A DNA stretch of 64,000 nt from UBA2882 sp045542735 (GTDB taxonomy: Bacteria > Bacillota > Clostridia > Lachnospirales > Lachnospiraceae). Within the stretch, counting starts at the first letter, position 1, and every line of letters starts with the position of its first letter. Positions 46,065 through 55,423 of the stretch are shown in pieces. Location of the stretch: NCBI GenBank assembly GCA_045542735.1, contig JAZQLQ010000008.1, positions 1 through 64,000 of the forward strand, written 5' to 3'. The translations under genes were made by a program, and so were the position numbers. A model generated the notes under the pieces. That model was not told where the DNA came from, did not search any database, and saw only the letters and a list, made by a program, of their open reading frames with translations.

Positions 46065-47303
46065 TTATTCTTTTGTAAGTTTTTGACGAAAACACGAGCA
46101 CATTTCCCCTTTTTTTCTGTAAAAACTACCTTCTGACTCTGCCACCCCCATGCACTCCAAGGTTGCCAACAGTACCAATCCCTGTGACAAAGGCAGTTGC
46201 GGAACAGTTTCCGCCACTATCTCTTCCGCAGGACGGAATTGAATATCCAAGCCACGATATATTCTCGCTTCTTCCTTTGATAATGCACTCACCACTCTAT
46301 CCACATGGCTATTTGTGGTTTTCTCTGTTGCATGCTTCTCTGTATCCGGTTCTTTCCGATCATGCCCCATACCACGCAGTACATCTCCAACAAATTCTTC
46401 CACATTATATATCACATTCGCCCCCTGTGCGATTAGACGGTTACATCCAAAGCTCAAAGAATCCTGTACTCTTCCCGGAACCACATAAACATCCTTCCCC
46501 TGTTCAAGGGCATTGGTTACAGTAATATATGTACCACTTTTTTCCCTCGCCTCTACTACAACGATGAAATCCGCCAATCCACTGATAATCCGATTTCTCA
46601 AAGGAAACAATCCCGGAGCAGGCGCTGTCCCAGGTGAATACTCACTGATGATACCTCCCTGTTTGGCAGATAGCATTCTTTGATAAATATCCATATTATC
46701 TTCCGGATAACAAATATCCACACCACATCCCAACACTCCAAAAACGGCTCCACCGCAATCCAATGCACTTTTCTGGCTAATTCCGTCTATCCCCCTTGCC
46801 ATACCACTAACAACCTGTATCCCCGCCTTCGCTAATTCTCTTCCTATTTCTTTTGCTACCGATCTCCCATAGGGCGAACAATTTCTCGCTCCTACTACTG
46901 CTACTACCGGTTTTTTTTCATCCGGCAAATGCCCCTTCACATATAACACACCGGGCGGTTGATAAATATGTTTCAGCTTGTCCGGATATCCATAAAGATA
47001 TTTGGGAATACACCATATTTTATTATATAGAAGCTTTTCATATTCCTGCCATACATCTTTTTCCACAAATTGTTTATTTAAATTTGCTATTTGTCTTCGA
47101 TCCAATCCCAGTTGCTCTTTGCATTCCCGTTCTCCCCGGCAAATCATATCTGTCAATCTATAATAGATATTTTCATAGCCACCATGATTCCCGTAACGTG
47201 CATACAAACTCTCCACTGTCTTTATGCCCATTCCCGGTACGCTACAGATAAAATGTGCATAGGCACTTTCTTTATGCCACTGTTCATCTACTTTCTTTTC
47301 CAC
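46065..47303 (-). CDS. dprA: DNA-processing protein DprA
   Basis: DprA loads RecA onto incoming single-stranded DNA during transformation. The 412-residue protein has an N-terminal helical region, the Rossmann core with VVGARNCSPYGRSVA, SGMARGIDGISQKSAL, LGCGVDICYPEDN and FPLRNRIISGLAD, and a C-terminal winged-helix-like region (about 345-395). The GTG start at 47303 has GAGGTGATAAC upstream. It follows comM by 14 bp. Its usual downstream neighbour is topA, but here the pilus operon intervenes. Confidence 0.93.
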   Translation of the reverse strand: MEKKVDEQWHKESAYAHFICSVPGMGIKTVESLYARYGNHGGYENIYYRLTDMICRGERECKEQLGLDRRQIANLNKQFVEKDVWQEYEKLLYNKIWCIPKYLYGYPDKLKHIYQPPGVLYVKGHLPDEKKPVVAVVGARNCSPYGRSVAKEIGRELAKAGIQVVSGMARGIDGISQKSALDCGGAVFGVLGCGVDICYPEDNMDIYQRMLSAKQGGIISEYSPGTAPAPGLFPLRNRIISGLADFIVVVEAREKSGTYITVTNALEQGKDVYVVPGRVQDSLSFGCNRLIAQGANVIYNVEEFVGDVLRGMGHDRKEPDTEKHATEKTTNSHVDRVVSALSKEEARIYRGLDIQFRPAEEIVAETVPQLPLSQGLVLLATLECMGVAESEGSFYRKKGEMCSCFRQKLTKE

Positions 47304-47317
47304 GTTATCACCTCTTT

Positions 47318-48835
47318 CTACTTATCCAGCATCCCACGATAGGCTACAGCTTCCAATATATGCCTTTGTTCTACCCGCGTACATGATTCCAAATCTGCTA
47401 TTGTCCTGGCTACACGCAAAATCCTATGATACCCCCTCATACTTAAATGCTTATCTGTAAAATACTTTTCCAAAACGACTTCTGCTTTATTAGACAAATA
47501 GCACTTGTTTTTTAATTCTTGTACAGGAATTTTACTATTAAATACGCCGGTTCCATTTCTGAGGTTTTGTGCTTCCCTGGCTTTTTCCACCCGTTCTCTG
47601 ATTTGACTGCTACATTCTGATTTTTCTCCGCCACTAATTTGTTGATACGTATTTCTCAAAACCGCCACACTCAAATCAATGCGGTTTAATAACGGTCCCG
47701 AAATACTTTTGACATATCTAGCCACCTCCTTATCACTGCAGTTACACCGATTCCGATCCGGAAAATAACCACAGGGACAAGGATTCATTGCCGCAACTAA
47801 CATAAAATCACAAGGATAGATATAACTTCCATTCTTTCTCGCTATGGTTATTTCCCCATTCTCCATTGGTTGCCTCAGCAAATCCAGGGTCTGTCTTTTA
47901 AATTCCGGCAATTCATCCATAAACAAGATTCCATGATTTGCCATAGAAACAATCCCGGGCATCGGATTCACGCCTCCGCCTACCAACGCCTTTGGTGTAA
48001 TGGTATGATGCGGATTTAGAAACGGTCGTTTTTTAATAATCCCCTGTTCTAATCTGCCAATTACACTATACACCTTCGATGTATCCAACATCTCACTTTC
48101 GCTCATCGGTGGCAATATTCCGGGCATAGCTGCCGCAATCATGGATTTCCCCGTTCCCGGCGGTCCATATAGCAAAAGGTTATGAAAACCTGCAGCCGCT
48201 ATCTCTGCCGCACGCTTTGCCAGCATCTGTCCTGCAATATCCGCAAAATCAACATCCACAATACTACGTTCCCCTGTATCCATTAAAGAGAAAGTATTTA
48301 TCCCATCACCCCCATCGTCTGTCATTCCAGCCGCCTGGTAACAGGATATAGCCCCTTCCAAATTGTCTACTCCCACAATCCGCATCCCTTTTAGACACAT
48401 ACCCTCTCTCTGATTTTCACGGGGAACAATACAAATATGTATTCCCTGTTCCTTTGCCATCACCAGTATGGGTAATACTCCCGGCACCTTTTTAACACTA
48501 CCATCCAATCCCAATTCTCCAAGCACCAGCACCTCCCCTTTGGGTGGTTTCGTGACTCCCATACAGTTTAAGATGCCCAAGGCTATCGACAAGTCAAAGG
48601 CCGTACCATCTTTTCTTTGATTGGCCGGAGATAAGTTAACCGTTATCCTCTTTGACGGAATATGATAACCATTGTTTTTTAACGCCACGCGCACTCTGTC
48701 CGCAGCTTCCTTTACTTCACCACCAAGATAACCCACCATATCAATACACGGTAAGCCTTCAGACATATCCACTTCAACCCGGACCGGATATCCCTCCACG
48801 CCAAAAACAGCTCCTGTTAATACAGAATGAACCAT
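47318..48835 (-). CDS. comM: ComM/YifB family AAA+ ATPase
   Basis: ComM in Vibrio is a hexameric helicase that promotes branch migration during natural transformation. The product of about 505 residues has the N-terminal Lon-like S5 domain (PCIDMVGYLGGEVKEAADRV), the AAA+ core with Walker A GPPGTGKSMIAAAMPG, and a C-terminal region with cysteines in CPCGYFPDRNRC. I start at the ATG at 48833-48835, nine bases after AAGGAGG, rather than the TTG two codons upstream. It is followed by dprA, a common pair. Confidence 0.92.
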   Translation of the reverse strand: MVHSVLTGAVFGVEGYPVRVEVDMSEGLPCIDMVGYLGGEVKEAADRVRVALKNNGYHIPSKRITVNLSPANQRKDGTAFDLSIALGILNCMGVTKPPKGEVLVLGELGLDGSVKKVPGVLPILVMAKEQGIHICIVPRENQREGMCLKGMRIVGVDNLEGAISCYQAAGMTDDGGDGINTFSLMDTGERSIVDVDFADIAGQMLAKRAAEIAAAGFHNLLLYGPPGTGKSMIAAAMPGILPPMSESEMLDTSKVYSVIGRLEQGIIKKRPFLNPHHTITPKALVGGGVNPMPGIVSMANHGILFMDELPEFKRQTLDLLRQPMENGEITIARKNGSYIYPCDFMLVAAMNPCPCGYFPDRNRCNCSDKEVARYVKSISGPLLNRIDLSVAVLRNTYQQISGGEKSECSSQIRERVEKAREAQNLRNGTGVFNSKIPVQELKNKCYLSNKAEVVLEKYFTDKHLSMRGYHRILRVARTIADLESCTRVEQRHILEAVAYRGMLDK

Positions 48836-48920
48836 ACACAAAATCCTCCTTATGAAATTATTGATTTGTTTTTTGAAATATGCGGCAGATACTGCCTTAG
48901 AAAAAATGATTTGTATTTAT

Positions 48921-48942
48921 CCCCGCCCAAGAACGGGCGGGG
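48921..48942 (-). terminator. GC-rich hairpin after pilT
   Basis: A perfect eight-base stem of G and C (48921-48928 with 48935-48942) surrounds a six-base loop, 20 bases after the pilT stop. On the minus strand it is followed by an A/T-rich stretch rather than a clean T-run, so termination may be partial. Confidence 0.6.
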
Positions 48943-48961
48943 AATATAGTTGTTATTAAAA

Positions 48962-50023
48962 TTAGAACACCTGACTAGCCATCTTATCCGGATGCTGTGC
49001 ATACTGGATACAGTTTTCTTTGGAAATCTTACGGCTCATATATAATGACAGTAAGTAATCATCCATAGTAATCATACCTTCACGTTTGCTTGTCTGGATA
49101 ACGGAAGGAAGCTGATGCGTCTTACCTTCACGGATCAGGTTCTTAACTGCCGCATTGGCATGCATAACCTCGAACGCTGCAACTCGGCCATCTTCTGTAA
49201 TATTGGGTACCAATGTCTGGGAAATAACACATACCAATACGGAAGACAACTGTACTCTGATCTGCTGCTGCTGATGAGAGGGGAATGTATCGATAATACG
49301 GTCTACGGTACTTGCCGCATCAACGGTATGCAATGTGGACATAACCAAGTGACCGGTCTCAGCCGCAGTAATCGCTGTACTGATAGTCTCGTAGTCACGC
49401 ATCTCACCTACCAGGATAACATCCGGATCTTCACGGAGGGCCGCTCTTAAAGCATTGGCAAAACTCTCGGTATCCTGACCGATTTCACGCTGGTTTACCA
49501 TGGACATATTGTGTCTGTGAGAGTACTCGATAGGCTCTTCCAAAGTAATAATATGGGCATCACGTGTCTTGTTAATCTTATCAATAATAGATGCCAATGT
49601 GGTAGATTTACCACTACCGGTAGGTCCTGTAACCAGGATCAAGCCTCTCTTACGTGTATGTAAATCAATAACAGACTGAGGAATTCCCAACTGCTCTGCC
49701 TGTGGAATCTCAGATGTAACGGTACGGAATGCAATACCGATACTACCACGCTGTTTAAATACGTTTACACGGTAACGACCGATATCAGGGAACGCTACGG
49801 ACATATCGTACTCACCGCGCTCTTCAAATTTCTCACGCTGTTTGGGCTTTAACATATTGACACACATCTCTAATGTGTCTGCACTGGTAAGAACCGGATA
49901 ATCCAGTTTAACCAAACGACCGTTCAAACGCATGACCGGAGGTAAACCTACCGTAATATGAATATCTGATGCTCCTGCATTATAAGCAATTGTCAAAACT
50001 TCCTGCAAACTAGGTGCTGCCAT
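48962..50023 (-). CDS. pilT: Pilus retraction ATPase PilT
   Basis: PilT drives pilus retraction, needed for twitching and often for DNA uptake. The 353-residue protein has the PilT N-terminal domain (SDIHITVGLPPVMRLNG), Walker A GPTGSGKSTTL, Asp box ITLEEPIE, Walker B ILVGEMRDYET, and the retraction-specific motif AAVKNLIRE, a version of AIRNLIRE. AAAGGAG precedes the ATG. It is separated from the pilus operon by comM and dprA and is co-directional with a sigma factor gene 30 bp upstream. Confidence 0.95.
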   Translation of the reverse strand: MAAPSLQEVLTIAYNAGASDIHITVGLPPVMRLNGRLVKLDYPVLTSADTLEMCVNMLKPKQREKFEERGEYDMSVAFPDIGRYRVNVFKQRGSIGIAFRTVTSEIPQAEQLGIPQSVIDLHTRKRGLILVTGPTGSGKSTTLASIIDKINKTRDAHIITLEEPIEYSHRHNMSMVNQREIGQDTESFANALRAALREDPDVILVGEMRDYETISTAITAAETGHLVMSTLHTVDAASTVDRIIDTFPSHQQQQIRVQLSSVLVCVISQTLVPNITEDGRVAAFEVMHANAAVKNLIREGKTHQLPSVIQTSKREGMITMDDYLLSLYMSRKISKENCIQYAQHPDKMASQVF

Positions 50024-50053
50024 CTCTTTTTCTCCTTTACCTTCCCAACATTC

Positions 50054-50701
50054 TTACATGGTTGTATCATCCTCTAACGCAAACCGGAGCTTCTTTAAAG
50101 CTTTTTTCTCGATCCTGGAAACATAGCTGCGGGATATCCCCAACAACCGGCCAATTTCACGCTGTGTCATCTCCCGATTGCCATCCAACGCATAGCGCAA
50201 ACGGATCACCTGAAGCTCCCGCCCGCTCAATACGCGCTCCAACATCAGCTTCAGCCTCTCTACATCTTCTCTTTGCGTCATCTCTTCCAACACATCAGGA
50301 CAGTCAGCACATGTGATATCCAAGAGATTAATCTCATTGCCTTCTTTGTCCGTCCCAATAGGCTCATATAATGACACGTCACGTGCACTCTTTTTGCGGC
50401 TACGCAGCATCATCAACAATTCATTGTCAATACACCTTGCCGCATAAGTTGCAAGCCTGCTTCCCTTGGTCCCGTCAAAAGTCTGAATCGCTTTAATCAG
50501 ACCAATGGTCCCGATGGAAATCAAATCCTCCGGATTCTCCTCAACATTTTGGTACTTTTTAACAACATGCGCTACCAATCTCAAGTTCCGTTCTATGAGA
50601 ATCTGCTTTGCTTTTTCGGACTCTTCCTTATTGCCCTCCAAATACATGCGGATATAGTAAGCTTCTTTTTCCTCACTTAAGGGTTTTTGAAAGGTTTGCA
50701 T
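50054..50701 (-). CDS. sigK: SigK-like RNA polymerase sigma factor
   Basis: This is a sigma-70 family factor of about 215 residues. Region 2 shows RNLRLVAHVVKKYQN, EDLISIGTIGLIKAI and LATYAARCIDNELLM. The stretch DVSLYEPIGTDKEGNEI is a hallmark of the sporulation factor SigK. Region 4 has REIGRLLGISRSYVSRIEKKAL. It lacks the pro-sequence found in Bacillus pro-SigK, as in Clostridioides difficile. I start at the ATG at 50699-50701, six bases after GGGGG; a TTG one codon earlier is possible. It is followed closely by pilT, which is unexpected for a mother-cell sporulation factor. Confidence 0.88.
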   Translation of the reverse strand: MQTFQKPLSEEKEAYYIRMYLEGNKEESEKAKQILIERNLRLVAHVVKKYQNVEENPEDLISIGTIGLIKAIQTFDGTKGSRLATYAARCIDNELLMMLRSRKKSARDVSLYEPIGTDKEGNEINLLDITCADCPDVLEEMTQREDVERLKLMLERVLSGRELQVIRLRYALDGNREMTQREIGRLLGISRSYVSRIEKKALKKLRFALEDDTTM

Positions 50702-50770
50702 CAAAATCCCCCGGAATCGCTTTTACTATATTCTATGCGCAGGGCTTAATTAAGGTTTCACAACATATTT

Positions 50771-50799
50771 ATTATACTAAGATTGCGGACAAAGTGCAA
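50771..50799 (-). promoter_or_regulatory. Candidate promoter of the sigma factor-pilT operon
   Basis: TTGCAC (50794-50799) and a perfect TATAAT (50771-50776) are spaced 17 bp on the minus strand. The transcript would begin about 60 bases before the sigma factor gene. Confidence 0.7.
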
Positions 50800-50809
50800 G
50801 AAGTTTGTC

Positions 50810-50838
50810 TTGTAGAAGAAAGATGAAATTGATATAAT
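50810..50838 (+). promoter_or_regulatory. Candidate promoter of the YfhO-like gene
   Basis: TTGTAG (50810-50815) and a perfect TATAAT (50833-50838) are spaced 17 bp, with a TG one base upstream of the -10. It faces away from the sigma factor promoter; their -35 elements are 10 bp apart. Confidence 0.7.
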
Positions 50839-50869
50839 ATTTTTTACGAATTGTACAAGGAGATTACCT

Positions 50870-53800
50870 ATGAAAAAATTTCAATTTGATATAAAAAAAA
50901 TCTACAAATACTTACCGGCTTTTCTGATTCCGGCACTTTTAATTTCAGTTTTTCTGGGACTATATAGTGGCGGATTCGGGATTATGTTTCCACAGACACT
51001 GTCTCTATATAAAGCACTTCTAAGCAGTCTGGCATCTCTGTGCTTTTTTATTTTCTTACAAAAAAGTAAATCGTCCCCTTCCCTTTCTTATACATGGCAA
51101 ACACTCCTATCTGTTGCCTATGGTTTATGTTCTCATGCTTTGATTCCTTCAACCGTCTATGAGACTTTAATTCTTTACAGTTTCTTACCAATTTTGGTAT
51201 TGGCATTCGAGCATTTTATGTCAACCAAAAAAACCTTGTATTTCTTTATGTGCACAGCCATATTTCTCTTGATTGAACCCGTTACTACCACAGCGTTATT
51301 ACTGGGACTTTTCTTTGTGTTCATACTAAAATCGCCGACTAAAGGCGGTGCATTGATTGCCGACTTGCTTCATTATATTGCAATTATCCTGTTTGCCATT
51401 TGTACGACAGCAGTTTTTTCATTGCCGGCATATATGGAATATTTTGAAGCTTTTGAAGACTATGGATATCCCGGCTTTGATATAACCATGCCCCTGTCCG
51501 ATTTTGTTTCACGACTATTTGCAGGTGCCATCCCCACTACATATTATGCCACAACCCACAATATCAGCTTATACTTCGGTCTTTTTTTCTTTATGCTGAC
51601 TGTTTTATATTTCTTTTGCAATAAGATTTCCCTCAAAGAGCGTCTTGGCAATCTGTTCATTCTTTGCATACTCTTAGGTGCCTTGGAAATCACTTCTTTG
51701 CAATATGTATTTGACCTTTTTGCAGCAAACCAGTCTATTTTTATTCCTATGGAAAGCCTGGTAATTTTCCTGTGCCTATTATTATCAGCACAAACCTTGG
51801 TACATCTAAAAAACATCAAAATCTCCCATATGTTATCCGGTGTTTTCGTCATTGTACTATTGACCGCATTTGCCTTTGGAGGTTCTTATCAGAATTTTCA
51901 TCAGGTTGCACTTTCTTCCAATCTGTTATTTATGGGATTTTATCTGATTATCATCCTCTGTCTTTGGAAAAAACCGCAAATCAGCATTGTACATACATTA
52001 GTGTATTTATTTATCGGATTGGAGCTGGTCTGCAATCTGTTTTTGGTGACCAATCAGAATATCTTTCCTGTTGCCACATCTGCAGAAATGATTTCCGGCG
52101 AAATGGATTCCGAAGAAACTACCGGTGCGGAAGCACTCTCCGATCAAGAAAGATATAACGCCTTTACCGAAAAACATACCGACTACGTATTAGTCAATGT
52201 TATGTCAACCATGTTAGATGAGGTAGAACTTAATGAAGAAGATTATATGGCCTATAACGAATATGGTTTGCTCAATCCTGTGGATGAAGTCAATGCCATC
52301 TGCCGCAAAATCGGCACCTCAGCTGATTTGTTTACCCCTTGTGAACTGACTGTTATTTACCCTGAAACAGCATACTATTCCATTACCGATCAAGGAAGCA
52401 ATGTATATAATATTGTCCAATATAAAACGAAGGAAGGGGAAGCTTTTACCTATATAGACTATACCTTTTCTTCTGATGCCAATGGTATCCTTGTCATATA
52501 TGACACACTGACCGGCTCTTTGAAATATTTTGACAACTATACAGCCGGCACCATGCAGGAAAGTATGGTATATACTGCTGCTTCTACCGAATTCGCCTAT
52601 AACTATCAGCTTCAGGCATATCAGATAAATTCCTTGGTCTATGACCAAATTCCGGATTTACTGGTAGCATATAAGGAAGCTGAACTGGCAGAAAATTTTA
52701 GTCTTAACATCTATTATGTCAGTCTCATAATGACCGTTATTAGTGTCTTTATTCTGTTACTTTTATATGTAGACAAGAAAGATAAACAGCTTAGGAATGC
52801 CCTGTTTCATATGAAAGAACGTTTTGCTTCCTTCTCAATCTGGGAACGCATCAGCACACATTTCAGACATAATTATGTCTATTACCTGGCATTTTTCATC
52901 CCGGTACTGCTCTATGTATTGACCATGATTGTATTCGACTGCATTCCCTTTGGACCCTATTCCTTCTTTGATGAGGACGGCATTTCATCTTCACTGCCTT
53001 CCATCATGAGCGGATATTACAACACCAAATATGGCAATACTTTATTCAGTCCTATTGCCGGTTACGGATATAGTCCTTATGTGGCAAACAATACTTTTTT
53101 TGTCCGTGCATTTTTAACTCCGTTTTCCGCAAGCAGCATACCTGTAATTACCTTGTTTTTTGAAGCCATTTTCATGGGATTAACCTCCCTTTCCATGGCT
53201 TATTACCTAACCCATCGTTTAACCGGAAAACAGGCTAAGAAAAGTGATTACCGCGTTCTTGCAGTTGCACTTATTTATGCATTAAACACCTATATGCTGG
53301 CAGTCCACTGCTTCCCCACTTGGTATTATGTATTTCTGGCATTTCCGCTTTTGATGCTTGCCTATGACCGCCTGATGTATAAAAAGACATGGGTATTGTA
53401 TGTATTTGCCTTGTCATTATGTATGTTTACCAACATTCATTTATCTATTTTTGTATGTTTCTTTTTAATCATTTGGTTTTTCACTTACCGTTTTGAAGGA
53501 TGGAAAGATTTCCTGCAAAAAGGCATTCGCTTTGCTTTCTTCTCCATACTGACAGCCGGATGTAATTTCTTCCGTCTCATAGAAAACATGAATTCCATGA
53601 GCACTTCCCTTTATCAGGAAAACGATAGCGTGCTTCCTACCTTTGGTTTCTTTACCTCCTTCTGGGATCATTGGAAGCAATTATTTATATTTACACCATC
53701 CATTGCCGTCAGTCGCGACAACGGACACATTAATCTATACATGGGCATTTTTACCCTGATTCTTTTGGGTATTTATATAACCTCCAAACGGTTTACTATA

Positions 53801-55408
53801 AAAGATAAATTATGTAAACTGATTCCTGTTTTTATATTAACACTCAGCTTTAATGAAAATGTATTATCTTATATCTGGAACGGATTTCATTATCAGACAA
53901 ATGTACCAAACCGTTATGTATTTTTATTAATGTTTTTGTGTGCCATTATCGGTTATGATGCACTAAGGGAACTGAAACATATTTCCACCATGCGTTTCCT
54001 TGGTATTTCAGGTTTATTAGCGGTATTTCTGATATTATGCCAAACATTTGAAACCAATACCACCTTAGCCTTTGTATCCACACTGGTATTACTTACACTT
54101 TATATTACTCTTTTCGTGATATTCCGCCAAAAACCTGTATTGTTTACACGATTTGCCTGCGGTCTGCTTTTATTGGAATTAAGCGCCAATATGTTTTTTA
54201 CCACATCCGCTTACGGACTCTTTAATTATGTTTTTATTGACGGATTTGAAGCGGTGAGCGAATTTGCCAATACCAAGTTGGATAAAGATAACTCTCCCGG
54301 ACGTATATCAACCCCCGGTTCTTTCCAGATTAATACCGGTATGATTTATAACATTCCTTCCGGTACAATTTTTAATTCCTACGTTTCCGCTTATCAGAGC
54401 ACCACACATTATCTCTACGGTTTTTTAAGCGGAGACAATTATGCAACCTACAACTATAACAGTACTCCTCTGGGCCTGACTCTCTCGGGTCATAAATATA
54501 TATTCCTTCCGGAATATACCTCTGTTGCCCTGGCCGATAACCAGCAGTACGACTACATTGGACACTGTCAAAACTATTTTGTATACGAAAATCCCAATAC
54601 TTTGTCCATTGGTTTTTATGTGCCGGAAACAATCAGAGAATTGACTATAGACGGTACTTCCGCTCCTTTCCACAATAGTTTTGTGGCATTATATACATCG
54701 AACGACACACCAATTTACGAATTGCATACTTTGACCTATGCACAGGATATATCCGATACTCCCAATTCTTTCTCTTATACCGATCGTGATATGAAGCCGA
54801 TCACGCCGGAAGAAGCCCAGAAAATTGTAGAAACCAACGCCGGCGCTACTATGATGTATGCTATTCCACAGCTATATATCCATATGAATCTGGCACCGGA
54901 AACAAGCGGAGAATCCTACTTATTCCACAATGAATTTATCCCGATGGGAATTATTAAAGGTGATGAATCCACGATATTAAAAACCATGTATCCCAATCCT
55001 TCTTTGCATCTCAACACTGAGTATCAATACTTTGTGTTCAACCAAGAGGTGTTCGAAGAATTTATGGCTGTTGCCTCGAAAAACCAAATGGAAAATGTTG
55101 TTATCGACAACAACCGTATTAGCGGCACTACACATTACGAAAAAAACGGTTACACTATGCTGTCCATTCCTTACGATGAAGGTTGGCGTGCGTATATTGA
55201 CGGTGTTGAAGTGGATGTACTGGTTCCCTATGATACATTTATCATGTTTGAAACTCCCGCCGGAGATCATGAGATTGAGGTGGTATACGAACGAAGCACT
55301 ATGAAAACCGGTCTTTACGGCACCCTTGCTTTCATTGGTCTTGCGATACTGTTCCGTCTGACAGAAACAATTCTGAAACGTAACAAGAAGAAAAAAGAAC
55401 GGCTTTAA
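50870..55408 (+). CDS. Two-module YfhO-like membrane glycosyltransferase
   Basis: YfhO proteins are multi-pass GT-C-type enzymes; in Bacillus YfhO helps glycosylate lipoteichoic acid from polyprenyl-phosphate sugars. The 1512-residue protein has two membrane modules, about 1-380 and about 660-1120, each with many hydrophobic segments. They are joined by a soluble region (about 400-610). The second module shows typical YfhO stretches such as VALIYALNTYMLAVH and PNRYVFLLMFLCAIIGYDAL. A final soluble domain precedes a last membrane helix (about 1480-1500) and a basic tail. The usual length is about 800-900, so this looks like a duplication or fusion. AAGGAGATTACCT precedes the ATG. Confidence 0.8.
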   Translation: MKKFQFDIKKIYKYLPAFLIPALLISVFLGLYSGGFGIMFPQTLSLYKALLSSLASLCFFIFLQKSKSSPSLSYTWQTLLSVAYGLCSHALIPSTVYETLILYSFLPILVLAFEHFMSTKKTLYFFMCTAIFLLIEPVTTTALLLGLFFVFILKSPTKGGALIADLLHYIAIILFAICTTAVFSLPAYMEYFEAFEDYGYPGFDITMPLSDFVSRLFAGAIPTTYYATTHNISLYFGLFFFMLTVLYFFCNKISLKERLGNLFILCILLGALEITSLQYVFDLFAANQSIFIPMESLVIFLCLLLSAQTLVHLKNIKISHMLSGVFVIVLLTAFAFGGSYQNFHQVALSSNLLFMGFYLIIILCLWKKPQISIVHTLVYLFIGLELVCNLFLVTNQNIFPVATSAEMISGEMDSEETTGAEALSDQERYNAFTEKHTDYVLVNVMSTMLDEVELNEEDYMAYNEYGLLNPVDEVNAICRKIGTSADLFTPCELTVIYPETAYYSITDQGSNVYNIVQYKTKEGEAFTYIDYTFSSDANGILVIYDTLTGSLKYFDNYTAGTMQESMVYTAASTEFAYNYQLQAYQINSLVYDQIPDLLVAYKEAELAENFSLNIYYVSLIMTVISVFILLLLYVDKKDKQLRNALFHMKERFASFSIWERISTHFRHNYVYYLAFFIPVLLYVLTMIVFDCIPFGPYSFFDEDGISSSLPSIMSGYYNTKYGNTLFSPIAGYGYSPYVANNTFFVRAFLTPFSASSIPVITLFFEAIFMGLTSLSMAYYLTHRLTGKQAKKSDYRVLAVALIYALNTYMLAVHCFPTWYYVFLAFPLLMLAYDRLMYKKTWVLYVFALSLCMFTNIHLSIFVCFFLIIWFFTYRFEGWKDFLQKGIRFAFFSILTAGCNFFRLIENMNSMSTSLYQENDSVLPTFGFFTSFWDHWKQLFIFTPSIAVSRDNGHINLYMGIFTLILLGIYITSKRFTIKDKLCKLIPVFILTLSFNENVLSYIWNGFHYQTNVPNRYVFLLMFLCAIIGYDALRELKHISTMRFLGISGLLAVFLILCQTFETNTTLAFVSTLVLLTLYITLFVIFRQKPVLFTRFACGLLLLELSANMFFTTSAYGLFNYVFIDGFEAVSEFANTKLDKDNSPGRISTPGSFQINTGMIYNIPSGTIFNSYVSAYQSTTHYLYGFLSGDNYATYNYNSTPLGLTLSGHKYIFLPEYTSVALADNQQYDYIGHCQNYFVYENPNTLSIGFYVPETIRELTIDGTSAPFHNSFVALYTSNDTPIYELHTLTYAQDISDTPNSFSYTDRDMKPITPEEAQKIVETNAGATMMYAIPQLYIHMNLAPETSGESYLFHNEFIPMGIIKGDESTILKTMYPNPSLHLNTEYQYFVFNQEVFEEFMAVASKNQMENVVIDNNRISGTTHYEKNGYTMLSIPYDEGWRAYIDGVEVDVLVPYDTFIMFETPAGDHEIEVVYERSTMKTGLYGTLAFIGLAILFRLTETILKRNKKKKERL

Positions 55409-55423
55409 CAAAAGCCGTTCTTT
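55394..55423. terminator. Bidirectional terminator shared by convergent genes
   Basis: A perfect 13-base stem (55394-55406 with 55411-55423) surrounds a four-base loop. The minus-strand side is followed by TTTTTTC and the plus-strand side by a short TTT, so it is stronger for the minus strand. It overlaps the last codons and stops of both convergent genes, which themselves overlap by 4 bp. Confidence 0.85.

Noticed and set aside
48884..48896. Short GGCAG/CTGCC hairpin between pilT and comM as a second terminator
   Set aside because: Only five base pairs and no adjacent T-run; too weak to call.
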